64,000 bases of DNA from Sporomusa sphaeroides DSM 2875 (GTDB lineage: Bacteria > Bacillota > Negativicutes > Sporomusales > Sporomusaceae). The stretch is taken from contig NZ_CP146991.1 in NCBI RefSeq assembly GCF_001941975.2, positions 4,388,501 to 4,452,500 on the forward strand, written 5' to 3'. Position 1 is the first letter of the stretch, and each line of letters begins with the position of its first letter. Below, in pieces: positions 8,847 through 17,690 of the stretch. The notes beneath the pieces are model-generated. The model saw only the letters and a list, made by a program, of their open reading frames with translations. It had not been told where the DNA came from and searched no databases. The position numbers and the translations under genes were made by a program.

Positions 8847-8875
8847 ATTCTAACTCTGATTTCATATACTGTCAA
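8847..8875 (-). promoter_or_regulatory. sigma-A promoter of perR
   Basis: On the minus strand TTGACA (8870-8875), a 17-base spacer and TAGAAT (8847-8852). Near-repeats TTAGAATTA and TAAGAATTA overlap and follow the -10; they could be an autoregulatory Per-box-like site, though they do not match the 7-1-7 consensus well. Confidence 0.7.
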
Positions 8876-8918
8876 GGGCTTTTTATACCGAAGTAATTGG
8901 GGAAACAGGACATAAAAA

Positions 8919-8939
8919 GCCCCGCGTTAAACGCGGGGC
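8919..8939 (-). terminator. rho-independent terminator of the CotF-like operon
   Basis: Nine-base GC stem GCCCCGCGT / ACGCGGGGC with a three-base loop; on the minus strand it is followed by TTTTTAT. It lies 12 bases past the stop of the coat gene at 8952. Confidence 0.85.
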
Positions 8940-8951
8940 ATGTGCCTTATA

Positions 8952-9269
8952 TTACTGCGCCTGGCTGCTAAACTTGGATTTAGCTTGCGCGATATCTTGC
9001 GGATTAGCATTTTGGACGGTATAGTACCCCTTTTGCTGCATGAGATCAAAAATTTGCTTTTCCTGACTATGCACTTCACCAAGGATGGTCAAATAATCAC
9101 GGCGGAGTGTTTCACTGACACACTCCAAGGCAAATGTATTGATAGCAGCAGCTGTATATTTGGCATCTGACAGCGCCAGCTGCAGAAGTTCACGCTCAGA
9201 TATGGTGGCTCCTTGACCGTTCATGCCGGCCTGCATACTTTGATTGGATTGTTGTCCCATCTGTGCCAC
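8952..9269 (-). CDS. CotF-like spore coat protein
   Basis: A 105-residue protein of the CotF family, small helical proteins deposited in the spore coat. After a Gln/Gly/Met-rich N-terminus comes the family core ISERELLQLALSDAKYTAAAIN, then helices with TFALECVSETLRRDYLTILGEVHSQEKQIFDLMQQKGYY. The core resembles ferritin-like helical hairpins. It is the second gene of a two-gene operon with 9285-9482 and ends in a strong terminator. Family members accumulate in the mother cell late in sporulation; expression timing here is inferred. Confidence 0.88.
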   Translation of the reverse strand: MAQMGQQSNQSMQAGMNGQGATISERELLQLALSDAKYTAAAINTFALECVSETLRRDYLTILGEVHSQEKQIFDLMQQKGYYTVQNANPQDIAQAKSKFSSQAQ

Positions 9270-9284
9270 AGTTATTCACCTCAA

Positions 9285-9482
9285 TTATTGTAAATTTTGT
9301 CCGGCATTCAAATGTTTCGTCATAGTCTGAAAGTGCTGTTGACTTTTTTGCGCAATCTGCTGAAAAAGCTGTTTAGTCTGAGCATCCTGGATATTGGCAC
9401 CAAAGTAACTCATGGTTTTGGCACAATTTTGTTCCATGCCCAGGAAATCTTCCAGCTGCATCAATTCTTTTGCTGTTAACAC
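9285..9482 (-). CDS. small CotF-associated coat protein
   Basis: A 65-residue helical protein starting from GTG (9480-9482), with Shine-Dalgarno AAAGGAGGGG eight bases upstream. The sequence LTAKELMQLEDFLGMEQNCAKTM resembles the short first halves of CotF-like pairs, which are commonly encoded just before a longer CotF protein. It contains one Cys and many Gln residues. Fifteen bases separate it from the next coat gene. It probably forms part of the same spore coat layer; direct function is unknown. Confidence 0.75.
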   Translation of the reverse strand: MLTAKELMQLEDFLGMEQNCAKTMSYFGANIQDAQTKQLFQQIAQKSQQHFQTMTKHLNAGQNLQ

Positions 9483-9542
9483 CTATAATCCCCTCCTTTG
9501 CGGTTTATAGGCTTAGCATGCGTAAGTCCTGGCAGAACTATT

Positions 9543-11945
9543 CTATATATATGGACAATTTGGTGATATATGACATTCAACGCGATTGCGTCCCTGCTGT
9601 TTTGCCCGGTACAGCGACTGGTCAGCGGCATCAATAATCTTAGTTTTCGGATCTTCCCAGCCTGTGCAAATTTCAAAAGTAGCTACACCTAAACTTATGG
9701 TAATGGTAATTATGGTATCGTCCACTTCAAATTTGGCGGTTTCAATGAATTGACGGAAATTCTCTGCCAGTCTGCGGGCTTCCGCCAAACCGGTTTCCGG
9801 TAAAACTATCGCAAACTCTTCACCGCCATAGCGCGCACTTATATCGGTTGTGCGAAAATGCTCTTTAATCATCGCGCCCATTTTCTGCAGGATAACATCG
9901 CCGGCCAGATGCCCCCAGGTGTCATTGACCTTTTTGAAAAAATCGATATCCAGCATGATCAAACTGAGCGGGCGGTTATAATTCAGTGTACGGCTAATCT
10001 CACGGCCTAACGCCATCTCAAACTGACGGCGATTGGCCAGGCGGGTGAGCGGATCGGTAAGTGCCATGGCCTGAAAATGGTCGTACAGGTAAGCTCTTTC
10101 CAGGCCAATAGCGGTCTGGCTGGCAATGGTACTAAGCATAAGTTCTTTTCCCTGGGGAATTTCCTTAGTAGTATCATTCCAGCCAAGCACAATCAGCCCT
10201 TGCAGTTTGCCGTTGGCTAACAGCGGCAAAATATTAAGCCGGCGCGACATAAGTACCGACATGGTAATCAGACTCCGCTCACTGTCATATGCCGTACTTT
10301 CGTCCATACTGCTGAGACCGCTCCAGGGCCAGGTCATTTTCCCGTCAGAAAATACCCGTTGCAGGTGATCGATTTCTTTTTGTTCAAACCCGGTGGTAAA
10401 TACCGGTTCGGTGTGAATACCGTCATCCCGGTGATGCATGATGAAAGCTACCGTTCCATCGGCGGCAAACAAAGAGTAGAGTTTTTCGGCTACCCTTGTC
10501 AGGATGGCACCCGGCGACTTCTGCACAGCCAAATCTTTGACAACATCATAGAGCAGCGTAAGCTGGGTAAAGCTTTCCACTGTTGTCTCATAGGCCCTGG
10601 CATTTTTAATGGCTTCGCCGGCATGGTGGGAAAACACGCTTAAAAATTGAGCATCATGCTGGGTAAAGGCACGTTCCTTCCGGGAGAATAATACCAGCAC
10701 GCCGATAACATCACCGTTATGCCTGATCGGTGCGCCAACCATTGACTTCAGCTGTGCCTGACACAAGGTGTCCTGAATTACATCCGAATGATTCTCAACA
10801 TTGTCAATTACTATCGACCTTTTATCAAAAAAGACCTTCCCCATAAAGCTTTTCTCAGGCTGAAGTCTCTCCGGCGGCTTAAAACTGCTGAGATATGCCA
10901 CTATTTTCAGCGTTTTACCCTCAACCAGAGACAAAAAAACATGCTCGCATTGAAACACGGTTCCAGTAGCGGTGACTACCTGCTGCAGCATGGCTGCCAG
11001 ATCATGCTTGGAGGCCAACGTGGCACCAAGCTGAATAAATGCCTGCCGCAGAATGCGGTCCGAGTCCCGGGTCTCTTTATACAAGCTCATTCTTTTTTCA
11101 GCCATATGCTTGAGTGCCTGATTAAGACGTGAGATACGCATATAGGGGCGTAAAATGGAGGTTTGCAGCAGCGACCGTAACACGCAGTAATATGCCATAA
11201 TTTTGTAGATATGACCAAGAAAATGAAAACTGTCATACGTATGGGCATACAAGGTGAACGACATCCCGGCCGCCAAACTGAATACCAGACTGACACGCAG
11301 CAAAAATACCGACTGCTGTGACGGATTGCGGCAGCCATACAGGTATATGGCCAGCAGATTGAAGCCCATAGCGATATATTCAAGGGTAATCTTCTCCACC
11401 GTTTGCCCGTGTCCGGCAATAAACATCGGGACCAAAGAACGCTCAAACAATATAACCATTCCGACAAGTGATACCGCTGCTGAAATTGTGATTGTCAGAA
11501 GGTACAGCCGGTGAAACACCGCACTGATACTGCGCCGGGGAATATAAACTGCCGCCAACAGCCCGCCGCTGACCAGCAGCCGGCTGATAATCCAGAAAAT
11601 AGAGGCTTTATTTTCACTATTTGCTGTTATGAAATCAGGCATGCCTTTGTATGACAGCAAATGAGCAAAATCAAAAATGCCTACTGCCAGGAAAACCATG
11701 GCAATAACCAGATCACGACTATTGTTGGTTTGCGGCCAGCCATACCACACCACAATAAATACGCTTAAAGCAATAACCAGACAAATGATTTCAGCTACTG
11801 TGTGGATGCTAAGGTACAAATTTTCCGGATAGATGACATAGAAATGTTCAGGCATCCAGGAAATCAGCCCCACTATACCAAACAGCACTGTGGCAAGCGC
11901 CGCTAAGCGTACATTAGCTTTCAGGGTTTTTATCAACAAAGACAC
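9543..11945 (-). CDS. membrane diguanylate cyclase: MASE3 sensor, two GAF domains, GGDEF
   Basis: Makes cyclic di-GMP in response to a membrane or cytoplasmic signal. I choose the GTG at 11945, which follows GAAGGGGGGAATAAAG, over the upstream ATG at 12011; this gives 800 residues. About eight transmembrane helices (residues 15-270) form a MASE3-like input domain (MVFLAVGIFDFAHLLSYKGMPD is typical). Two GAF-like regions follow (about 310-450 and 470-620). The C-terminal GGDEF domain has DIDFFKKVNDTWGHLAGD and the active motif ARYGGEEFAIVLPE. No EAL domain is present. It faces the HD-GYP gene at 12133 across a divergent region, a natural synthesis/degradation pair. Confidence 0.9.
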   Translation of the reverse strand: MSLLIKTLKANVRLAALATVLFGIVGLISWMPEHFYVIYPENLYLSIHTVAEIICLVIALSVFIVVWYGWPQTNNSRDLVIAMVFLAVGIFDFAHLLSYKGMPDFITANSENKASIFWIISRLLVSGGLLAAVYIPRRSISAVFHRLYLLTITISAAVSLVGMVILFERSLVPMFIAGHGQTVEKITLEYIAMGFNLLAIYLYGCRNPSQQSVFLLRVSLVFSLAAGMSFTLYAHTYDSFHFLGHIYKIMAYYCVLRSLLQTSILRPYMRISRLNQALKHMAEKRMSLYKETRDSDRILRQAFIQLGATLASKHDLAAMLQQVVTATGTVFQCEHVFLSLVEGKTLKIVAYLSSFKPPERLQPEKSFMGKVFFDKRSIVIDNVENHSDVIQDTLCQAQLKSMVGAPIRHNGDVIGVLVLFSRKERAFTQHDAQFLSVFSHHAGEAIKNARAYETTVESFTQLTLLYDVVKDLAVQKSPGAILTRVAEKLYSLFAADGTVAFIMHHRDDGIHTEPVFTTGFEQKEIDHLQRVFSDGKMTWPWSGLSSMDESTAYDSERSLITMSVLMSRRLNILPLLANGKLQGLIVLGWNDTTKEIPQGKELMLSTIASQTAIGLERAYLYDHFQAMALTDPLTRLANRRQFEMALGREISRTLNYNRPLSLIMLDIDFFKKVNDTWGHLAGDVILQKMGAMIKEHFRTTDISARYGGEEFAIVLPETGLAEARRLAENFRQFIETAKFEVDDTIITITISLGVATFEICTGWEDPKTKIIDAADQSLYRAKQQGRNRVECHISPNCPYI

Positions 11946-12096
11946 CTTTATTCCCCCCTTCAGACCAAGCAACATTTCCGTTACTCTTACTAACATAATA
12001 TGCCTCGCCAAAAGCAGATGTGCTTTGTGCCGGATATCAGCCTAAAGTCCCACATAACTAGGAATATTGCATATTTCCTTTCTGGCGCGGTTTATG

Positions 12097-12102
12097 TATA
12101 AT
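12097..12102 (+). promoter_or_regulatory. candidate -10 element for the HD-GYP gene
   Basis: TATAAT at 12097-12102, 31 bases before the ATG at 12133. The -35 region at proper spacing is weak (TTTCCT), so activator dependence is possible. Confidence 0.45.
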
Positions 12103-12132
12103 AATGGTAAGCAGGACAAGGAGGGTTGCCTT

Positions 12133-13179
12133 ATGCTTATCAGCGAAGTAAAAGCCGGCATGGTACTGGCACGCGATATTATTGATGACAATGGCAATCT
12201 GCTTCTGGAACAGGGCATTGCCCTTACGGAATACTACATTACCCGGCTGACTCAGCTCGGTATAACCAGTATCCCTATTTATGATCCATATGCAGTTGAG
12301 CTAAAAAAGCATTCCGTAATTGCTCCGGAGGTCAGAGAAGAGCTTACGTTATGCTTTCGGTCATTATTTAACAAAAAAAGCCAGGATATTCTCAATTCCG
12401 GCCTGCGGACAATTTACCTAAAACAAATTCAGCAAACCGTCGGCCAGGTAATTGACAATACCGAAAAAAACCTGGGACAAATTGTGAATGTCCAGGTACG
12501 CCAGCCCACCGAAGATGAAATTGCTCATGCCATAAATGTCTGCCTGATGGCCATCTCCACCGGCCTGTATATTAAACTGCCGCGTCCGGTACTGATGGAC
12601 CTGGCCATGGGAGCGCTTTTTCATGATTTAGGCAAAACAGTTATGCCGACCATTGAGGGATCGATTGCCTCCGATCCGGGGCGGTTGCATCCTATGTACG
12701 GGCAACAGCTGTTGGTGAAAAATAAGCTCGGAACCATTGTAGCCCGTATTGCCGCCGAACATCACGAGCAATACGACGGCCAGGGGTATCCGCTCGGACT
12801 GGCCGGAAAAGAAATTCATCCTTTGTCACGCATAGTGACCATCGCCAATCACTTTGACAATAACATGAATATGGCTGCTAAAACCGGCCAGCCGCGCGGC
12901 AAGATTATCGATTCCATGCTGGCCAATGGCAATACCTTATTTGATATGTACCTGTTAAGAGCCTTCTTCCATACTACGCCGCTTTATCCGGTAGGTACGC
13001 TGGTCAAACTCAGTACCAATCAAATGGCCTATGTAATAAAAAACAAAGCCCGGTTTGCCGCTACTCCCACCGTGCAGATTGCCGAGCGCGGGCCCCGCGG
13101 CTACAATATGATCACCGGTCAAATGATTGATTTAGCGATGAAACCCCAAATAACGATTGTCGACGTAATCGCAGATTAA
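12133..13179 (+). CDS. HD-GYP domain protein, probable cyclic-dinucleotide phosphodiesterase
   Basis: The HD-GYP family hydrolyses cyclic di-GMP (or related dinucleotides) with a metal cluster. ATG 12133 follows AAGGAGGGTTGCCTT; the longer frame from 12067 has no ribosome site. The 348 residues contain an N-terminal adaptor (about 1-130), then the HD-GYP core with LFHDLGKTVMP and EHHEQYDGQGYP, matching HDxGK and HHExxDGxGYP. A short C-terminal extension resembles those of RpfG-like stand-alone proteins without a receiver. It is divergent from the diguanylate cyclase at 9.5-11.9 kb. Confidence 0.88.
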   Translation: MLISEVKAGMVLARDIIDDNGNLLLEQGIALTEYYITRLTQLGITSIPIYDPYAVELKKHSVIAPEVREELTLCFRSLFNKKSQDILNSGLRTIYLKQIQQTVGQVIDNTEKNLGQIVNVQVRQPTEDEIAHAINVCLMAISTGLYIKLPRPVLMDLAMGALFHDLGKTVMPTIEGSIASDPGRLHPMYGQQLLVKNKLGTIVARIAAEHHEQYDGQGYPLGLAGKEIHPLSRIVTIANHFDNNMNMAAKTGQPRGKIIDSMLANGNTLFDMYLLRAFFHTTPLYPVGTLVKLSTNQMAYVIKNKARFAATPTVQIAERGPRGYNMITGQMIDLAMKPQITIVDVIAD

Positions 13180-13182
13180 AAA

Positions 13183-13206
13183 AACGTCACGCATACGCGT
13201 GACGTT
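13183..13206. terminator. bidirectional terminator between HD-GYP and MATE genes
   Basis: Ten-base inverted repeat AACGTCACGC / GCGTGACGTT around a four-base loop. On the minus strand it is followed by seven T residues; on the plus strand the tail is shorter. It separates convergent genes. Confidence 0.85.
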
Positions 13207-13208
13207 TA

Positions 13209-14540
13209 CTATTTCATCCACTTTCTTGAACCAAACCGCCGCCATAAAATGGCGCTGCGGATGAGAAAATCGCCTGCCGTAATATACCAGGCAGCCGTAA
13301 TATCATAGCCCCAGACAATAATAAATACATATACCAGCGGCAGGCGGATCAGCCATACGCCTAAGGTTGTCACATACATAGGCCAGCGCGTATCACCCGC
13401 CCCTCTGAGCGCCCCGCCCAGAACAAAGCAAAGGGCGATTGTCGGCTGTTCCAGCACGGCAACCATTACACAAAGCGAGCCCCAGTAAATAACCGCCGGG
13501 TCATCAATAAACAGTGCCGCCAACGGCCGGGCAAACACAAAAATAATTACCCCCATAACCGCCATACTCCAGAAAGCAATCTTATTGGTCAGCCAGGCGA
13601 ACTGCTCGGCCCGGTGCGGCATACCCTTGCCTAAATATTGTCCGACAAGCGTCATGGCGGCTATTGAAAAGCCGAAGCCGGGCATAAACGACATGGACTC
13701 AATTTGTACTGCGATCTGGTGGGCGGCAAACTGCACGGCCCCCACTCCGGCCAGCATAAACATGAATACCATACGGCCGCCCTGCATGGCCAGTTGTTCC
13801 AGCGCCGCCGGGACACTAATAGCCACAATCCGTTGAATGACTGCTTTATCGACTGTCAATATATCCCGCAAAGCCAGCCCCACCGTTTCCCGGCGCCTGA
13901 GCACAGCCAGGGCTGCCAAACCACCGGCCAGCTGCGACACCCCCAGACCCCAGGCCGCGCCATATGGTCCCAGTGCCGGCATGCCAGCATAGCCAAAGAC
14001 CAGAGTGTAAGCAATAATGAGAGCCAGCGTATTGCTGAAGATGGTTATATAAAAAGCAATCCGGGTCCGCCCCATCCCCCGCAAAATAGCGTTGCCGATG
14101 GACATCAGCAAAAAGAAAGGAGTAAAACCAAACGAAATTTTGACCAAAACAGTCGCCAGCCGGTTGATTTCCGGATCAGCCGCCGTCAAATCCAATATCG
14201 GCTTCGCCATTACCAGCCCCAATACCGCCAGCGCAATTCCCAACCCGCTTCCCAGTAAAATAGCCTGGCCGGTAATCTTTCTGACTTCCTGCCAGTGGCA
14301 AGCCCCGGTTTCGCGGGCCACAATAGCGGCAGCACCTGTGCCTGCCGCCGCAAATATCATGGCCGCCGAAAACTGCATCATGACGGCCAGCCCGACGGCT
14401 GCCAGCGGTACTGCTCCAAGCCGCCCGACCATGGCAGTAATCAGCACATTAACCGCCACGATGACCACACCTTCAAAGATTACCGGCCAGGCAAGTTTTA
14501 TAATTTGTCTGTTCATGTATTGTTTTATAGCTAAAGACAC
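13209..14540 (-). CDS. MATE-family multidrug/toxin extrusion transporter
   Basis: A cation-coupled exporter of the MATE family in the cytoplasmic membrane; substrate unknown. GTG 14540 is preferred because GGGGGAG lies seven bases upstream. The 443 residues show twelve predicted helices in two six-helix halves. Typical MATE segments are LAWPVIFEGVVIVAVNVLITAMVG near the start and PAALEQLAMQGGRMVFMFMLA at the start of the second half. It ends at the shared terminator with the HD-GYP gene. No regulator gene is adjacent, so natural substrate and control cannot be deduced. Confidence 0.9.
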   Translation of the reverse strand: MSLAIKQYMNRQIIKLAWPVIFEGVVIVAVNVLITAMVGRLGAVPLAAVGLAVMMQFSAAMIFAAAGTGAAAIVARETGACHWQEVRKITGQAILLGSGLGIALAVLGLVMAKPILDLTAADPEINRLATVLVKISFGFTPFFLLMSIGNAILRGMGRTRIAFYITIFSNTLALIIAYTLVFGYAGMPALGPYGAAWGLGVSQLAGGLAALAVLRRRETVGLALRDILTVDKAVIQRIVAISVPAALEQLAMQGGRMVFMFMLAGVGAVQFAAHQIAVQIESMSFMPGFGFSIAAMTLVGQYLGKGMPHRAEQFAWLTNKIAFWSMAVMGVIIFVFARPLAALFIDDPAVIYWGSLCVMVAVLEQPTIALCFVLGGALRGAGDTRWPMYVTTLGVWLIRLPLVYVFIIVWGYDITAAWYITAGDFLIRSAILWRRFGSRKWMK

Positions 14541-14706
14541 GCTGGGCTCCCCCTGACAAACCATTTAAAGCATGGAAGCACCCGCACCGGCCATTAAGGC
14601 GATCCCCTGAACCGGTCATTGCGGGCGCAGCGAAGCAAGCTTCACTTATATATCATTCTGCTCTTTGAAAAATAATCCTTTACTGCAACAATTCACTGCA
14701 ATTATA

Positions 14707-14734
14707 TTGTCCTGACGGCACAAACTGATATAAT
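14707..14734 (+). promoter_or_regulatory. sigma-A promoter of tex
   Basis: TTGTCC (14707-14712), 16-base spacer, TATAAT (14729-14734), 38 bases before the tex ATG. Confidence 0.65.
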
Positions 14735-14771
14735 ATAGAAGTTAAAACATATTAATAAAGATGGTGAACAG

Positions 14772-16946
14772 ATGCTTATTACCGAAATCCCCGCTATTAT
14801 TGCCCGCGAACTGGCCGTTAAGCCGCATCAGGTATCGGCCACAATGACCTTGTTGGATGACGGCAATACCGTACCCTTTATTGCCCGTTACCGCAAAGAA
14901 GTCACCGGTGAACTTAACGAAGAACATATCCGTACCATTGAAGAGCGCACCCAATACTTGCGCAATCTGATCAAACGGCAGGAAGAGATCCTTGCCGGCA
15001 TTGAGTCCCAGGACAAGTTAACGCCGGAACTGGCACAAGCCATTCAGGCAGCAACCAAACTGCAGGAGCTGGAAGACCTCTATCTCCCTTACCGCCCCAA
15101 AAAGCGGACACGGGCCCAAATCGCCCGGGAAAAAGGGCTGGAGCCCTTGGCGGAAACCATCCTGGCCCAGGAACTTACTGACGGTGACCCGCTGGTGCTT
15201 GCCGAACAATACCTAAATGCCGAACACGAAATAACCACCGCTGAATTGGCGCTGGCCGGTGCCCAGGACATCCTGGCCGAAACTGTCAGCGAGCAGGCCG
15301 ACATCCGTGCCATGCTCCGCAAAGAGTTGTGGCAAAAGGCGGAAATTGCCAGCCAGCTTGCCGTGGCAGAAGCCGAAGCCAGGGAATTCCTCATGTATAA
15401 AGAATATCAGGAACCGGTTAAGCGCATGCCGTCCCACCGGATTCTGGCTGTTAACCGCGGTGAAACCAAAGGTACGCTTAAAGTTGAGCTGGTTACCAAC
15501 CACGAAGGCAATATCAAGTTAATTGCCAATAAGGTGATTACCGGCAGCTCTATTTTTACCCCAATCCTGCTTGCCGCCATTGCCGACGGCTATAAACGGC
15601 TGCTGTTTCCGGCACTGGAACGGGAAATCCGCAGCCTCTTAACGGAAAATGCCGAAAAACAGGCCATCAGGGTGTTTGGTCTTAACCTGCGCCAGCTGCT
15701 GCTGCAAGCGCCCCTGGCCGGTCATACCGTTATGGGACTGGACCCAGGTTACCGTACCGGCTGCAAACTGGCTGTCGTCAGTCCTACCGGGGCGGTGCTC
15801 ACCACCAATACCATCTACCTGACCATGAGTGAACGCCAGCGCGAAGAAGCCGCCGCCAAAGTCCTGGAGGCTGTCAAAACCCATGGCGTAACGCTGATTT
15901 CGATTGGCAACGGCACAGCTTCCTACGAAACCGAAGAATTTGTTGCCAGCCTCATCAATACCCATAATTTAAGCATTCATTACATCATTGCCAACGAAGC
16001 CGGCGCTTCCGTGTATTCGGCCTCCAAGCTGGCCAAAGACGAACTGCCTGATCTGGACGTCTCCATTCGCGGCGCCGTTTCCATTGCCCGCCGGATTCAG
16101 GACCCACTGGCCGAATTGGTGAAAATCGATCCCAAATCCATCGGTGTCGGTCAATACCAGCATGACGTAAATCAGAAGGAATTAGGCGGCACTTTAGCCA
16201 ATATCGTGGAATCCTGCGTTAACCATGTTGGTGTGGAACTCAACACCGCATCCCCGGCGCTGTTAACCCATATTGCCGGCATTAATGCCGGTGTCGCCAA
16301 GAACATTGTTGCCTATCGCACCGAAAACGGCCAGTTTAAAAGCCGCAAAGAGCTTTTAAAGGTGGCCCGCCTGGGCAAAGCCGCTTTTACCCAGTGTGCC
16401 GGCTTTTTACGCATTGCCAAGGCTGCCAATCCGCTTGACAACACGCCGGTTCACCCGGAATCCTACGAACTGGCGGAAGCCCTCTTAGGCAAACTCGGTT
16501 TTACCCTAAAAGATTTGTCTGACAAAAATAAGCTGGCCGCCCTCCAGCAAACAGCACCGGCGGCCGATGCCGCCAAGCTGGCCGCCGAACTCGGAGCCGG
16601 CGAGCCTACCGTGCGGGATATTCTGGCCGCATTAGCCAAGCCCGGTCGTGACCCCAGAGAAGATGTACCCCCGCCGCAAACCCGCAAAAACATTGTCAAG
16701 CTGTCTGACATCACGCCAGGCACCATTGTCAAAGGCACAGTCCATAATGTTACCGACTTCGGCGCCTTTGTTGATATCGGTATCAAAATCAACGGTCTTA
16801 TTCACCGTTCCGAGCTCAGCCACAAACATTTCCGCCACCCCATTGATGTCATATCGGTCGGCGATATCATTGATGTAATGGTAATTAATGTGGATGAAGC
16901 CCGCCAACGTATTGCGCTTAGTTTAAAACAAGTTCCCAAAGCATAA
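14772..16946 (+). CDS. tex: Tex-family RNA-binding transcription accessory protein
   Basis: Tex is a conserved nucleic-acid-binding factor of the transcription machinery, related to eukaryotic Spt6. The 724 residues show the full domain series. These are an N-terminal helical/HTH region (ITEIPAIIARELAVKPHQV, TVPFIARYRKE), a YqgF/RNase H-like domain (VMGLDPGYRTGCKLAVV), a helix-hairpin-helix pair (ALLTHIAGINAGVAKNIVAYR, ELLKVARLGKAAFTQCAGFLRI) and a C-terminal S1 domain (DITPGTIVKGTVHNVTDFGAFVDIGI). Length matches the family. The Shine-Dalgarno is weak (GGTGA). It stands alone between a sigma-A promoter and a strong terminator. Confidence 0.96.
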   Translation: MLITEIPAIIARELAVKPHQVSATMTLLDDGNTVPFIARYRKEVTGELNEEHIRTIEERTQYLRNLIKRQEEILAGIESQDKLTPELAQAIQAATKLQELEDLYLPYRPKKRTRAQIAREKGLEPLAETILAQELTDGDPLVLAEQYLNAEHEITTAELALAGAQDILAETVSEQADIRAMLRKELWQKAEIASQLAVAEAEAREFLMYKEYQEPVKRMPSHRILAVNRGETKGTLKVELVTNHEGNIKLIANKVITGSSIFTPILLAAIADGYKRLLFPALEREIRSLLTENAEKQAIRVFGLNLRQLLLQAPLAGHTVMGLDPGYRTGCKLAVVSPTGAVLTTNTIYLTMSERQREEAAAKVLEAVKTHGVTLISIGNGTASYETEEFVASLINTHNLSIHYIIANEAGASVYSASKLAKDELPDLDVSIRGAVSIARRIQDPLAELVKIDPKSIGVGQYQHDVNQKELGGTLANIVESCVNHVGVELNTASPALLTHIAGINAGVAKNIVAYRTENGQFKSRKELLKVARLGKAAFTQCAGFLRIAKAANPLDNTPVHPESYELAEALLGKLGFTLKDLSDKNKLAALQQTAPAADAAKLAAELGAGEPTVRDILAALAKPGRDPREDVPPPQTRKNIVKLSDITPGTIVKGTVHNVTDFGAFVDIGIKINGLIHRSELSHKHFRHPIDVISVGDIIDVMVINVDEARQRIALSLKQVPKA

Positions 16947-16952
16947 GCACCC

Positions 16953-16993
16953 AAAGCCCTGTATCCAGGCTTACAACCTGGATACAGGGCTTT
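16953..16993 (+). terminator. terminator of tex
   Basis: Perfect 17-base-pair stem AAAGCCCTGTATCCAGG with its complement around a seven-base loop. The plus-strand tail is TTTGTTG. It starts seven bases after the tex stop. Confidence 0.8.
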
Positions 16994-17031
16994 GTTGACA
17001 ACACTATCGGTTTCCTGTATTGACCGGAGAA

Positions 17032-17676
17032 TTATCCCCTGACAACACTAAAGGGAGCACTGGCATAGACCTTGTCCTCAATGGCAGCCTTCAATTCATC
17101 GGCCGTTGATTGCAACAGATATATCTGGCCTTTGAGGGCATTAACCAGAAGCTCATCCTCCAGCTCATTTAAATTAATGGCCGTACTGAGCAAGCTGCCG
17201 ACAATGCCGGCATAGGCCATGGCTACGCCGGCCATCAAATCGCTCACTACCATCTTGTCTACTTTCGTCACAATGGTTTTTGCAATCTCAACAACCTCCA
17301 AACAAGACCTGGCTGTCTCAATCGGCACCTCTGCGGCCAGTTTTATCGCCTTCTGCAAGGCAAGCCGGCGTGCCTGCTGCTTTTCGGCACCATTCTCCGG
17401 TAAACCGGCTGCCGCCAGCAATCCCCGTAGTGCTAAGGCATCTCTGTCAATCAAAATAGTCAGTTCAATATGCAGTCTACTCAAGTCGGCCTGCTTGGCA
17501 AGCAGCAATTCACTGCACACCACCTGTCCTGGACTTTTTAGCGAATAATTTACCGCCAGCTCCAGGAGCGACGCCCCCATCAGACCACTGATAGCTGCCG
17601 CGCTTCCCCCGCCTGGCGGTACCTCTGCCGCAGCCAGCCTGCCGGCAAAGTCGCTGATATTTAGTGAGCTTAACAT
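17032..17676 (-). CDS. fchA: FchA-type methenyltetrahydrofolate cyclohydrolase/cyclodeaminase family
   Basis: Family members carry out the cyclohydrolase step on 5,10-methenyl-THF or the cyclodeaminase step on formimino-THF. In acetogens FchA is the Wood-Ljungdahl cyclohydrolase; linking it to that pathway here is inference, since no other pathway gene is nearby. The 214 residues start at the second of two adjacent ATG codons, spaced best from GGGAGGG. They carry the folate loop VPPGGGSAAAISGLMGASLLELAVN, then a helical cyclodeaminase fold with ALALRGLLAAAGLP. A GTG overlapping the fakA stop at 17691 is an alternative start. It is the third gene of the fakB-fakA-fchA run. Confidence 0.82.
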   Translation of the reverse strand: MLSSLNISDFAGRLAAAEVPPGGGSAAAISGLMGASLLELAVNYSLKSPGQVVCSELLLAKQADLSRLHIELTILIDRDALALRGLLAAAGLPENGAEKQQARRLALQKAIKLAAEVPIETARSCLEVVEIAKTIVTKVDKMVVSDLMAGVAMAYAGIVGSLLSTAINLNELEDELLVNALKGQIYLLQSTADELKAAIEDKVYASAPFSVVRG

Positions 17677-17690
17677 CATTTCCCTCCCTG

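Noticed and set aside
8841..8860. Canonical Per box upstream of perR
   Set aside because: The AT-rich repeats overlap the promoter but do not fit the 7-1-7 inverted consensus, so only a possibility is noted.
14573..14640. Hairpin-rich stretch upstream of tex as a riboswitch
   Set aside because: The pairing is short and irregular, and it lies upstream of the tex promoter and outside the MATE gene leader.
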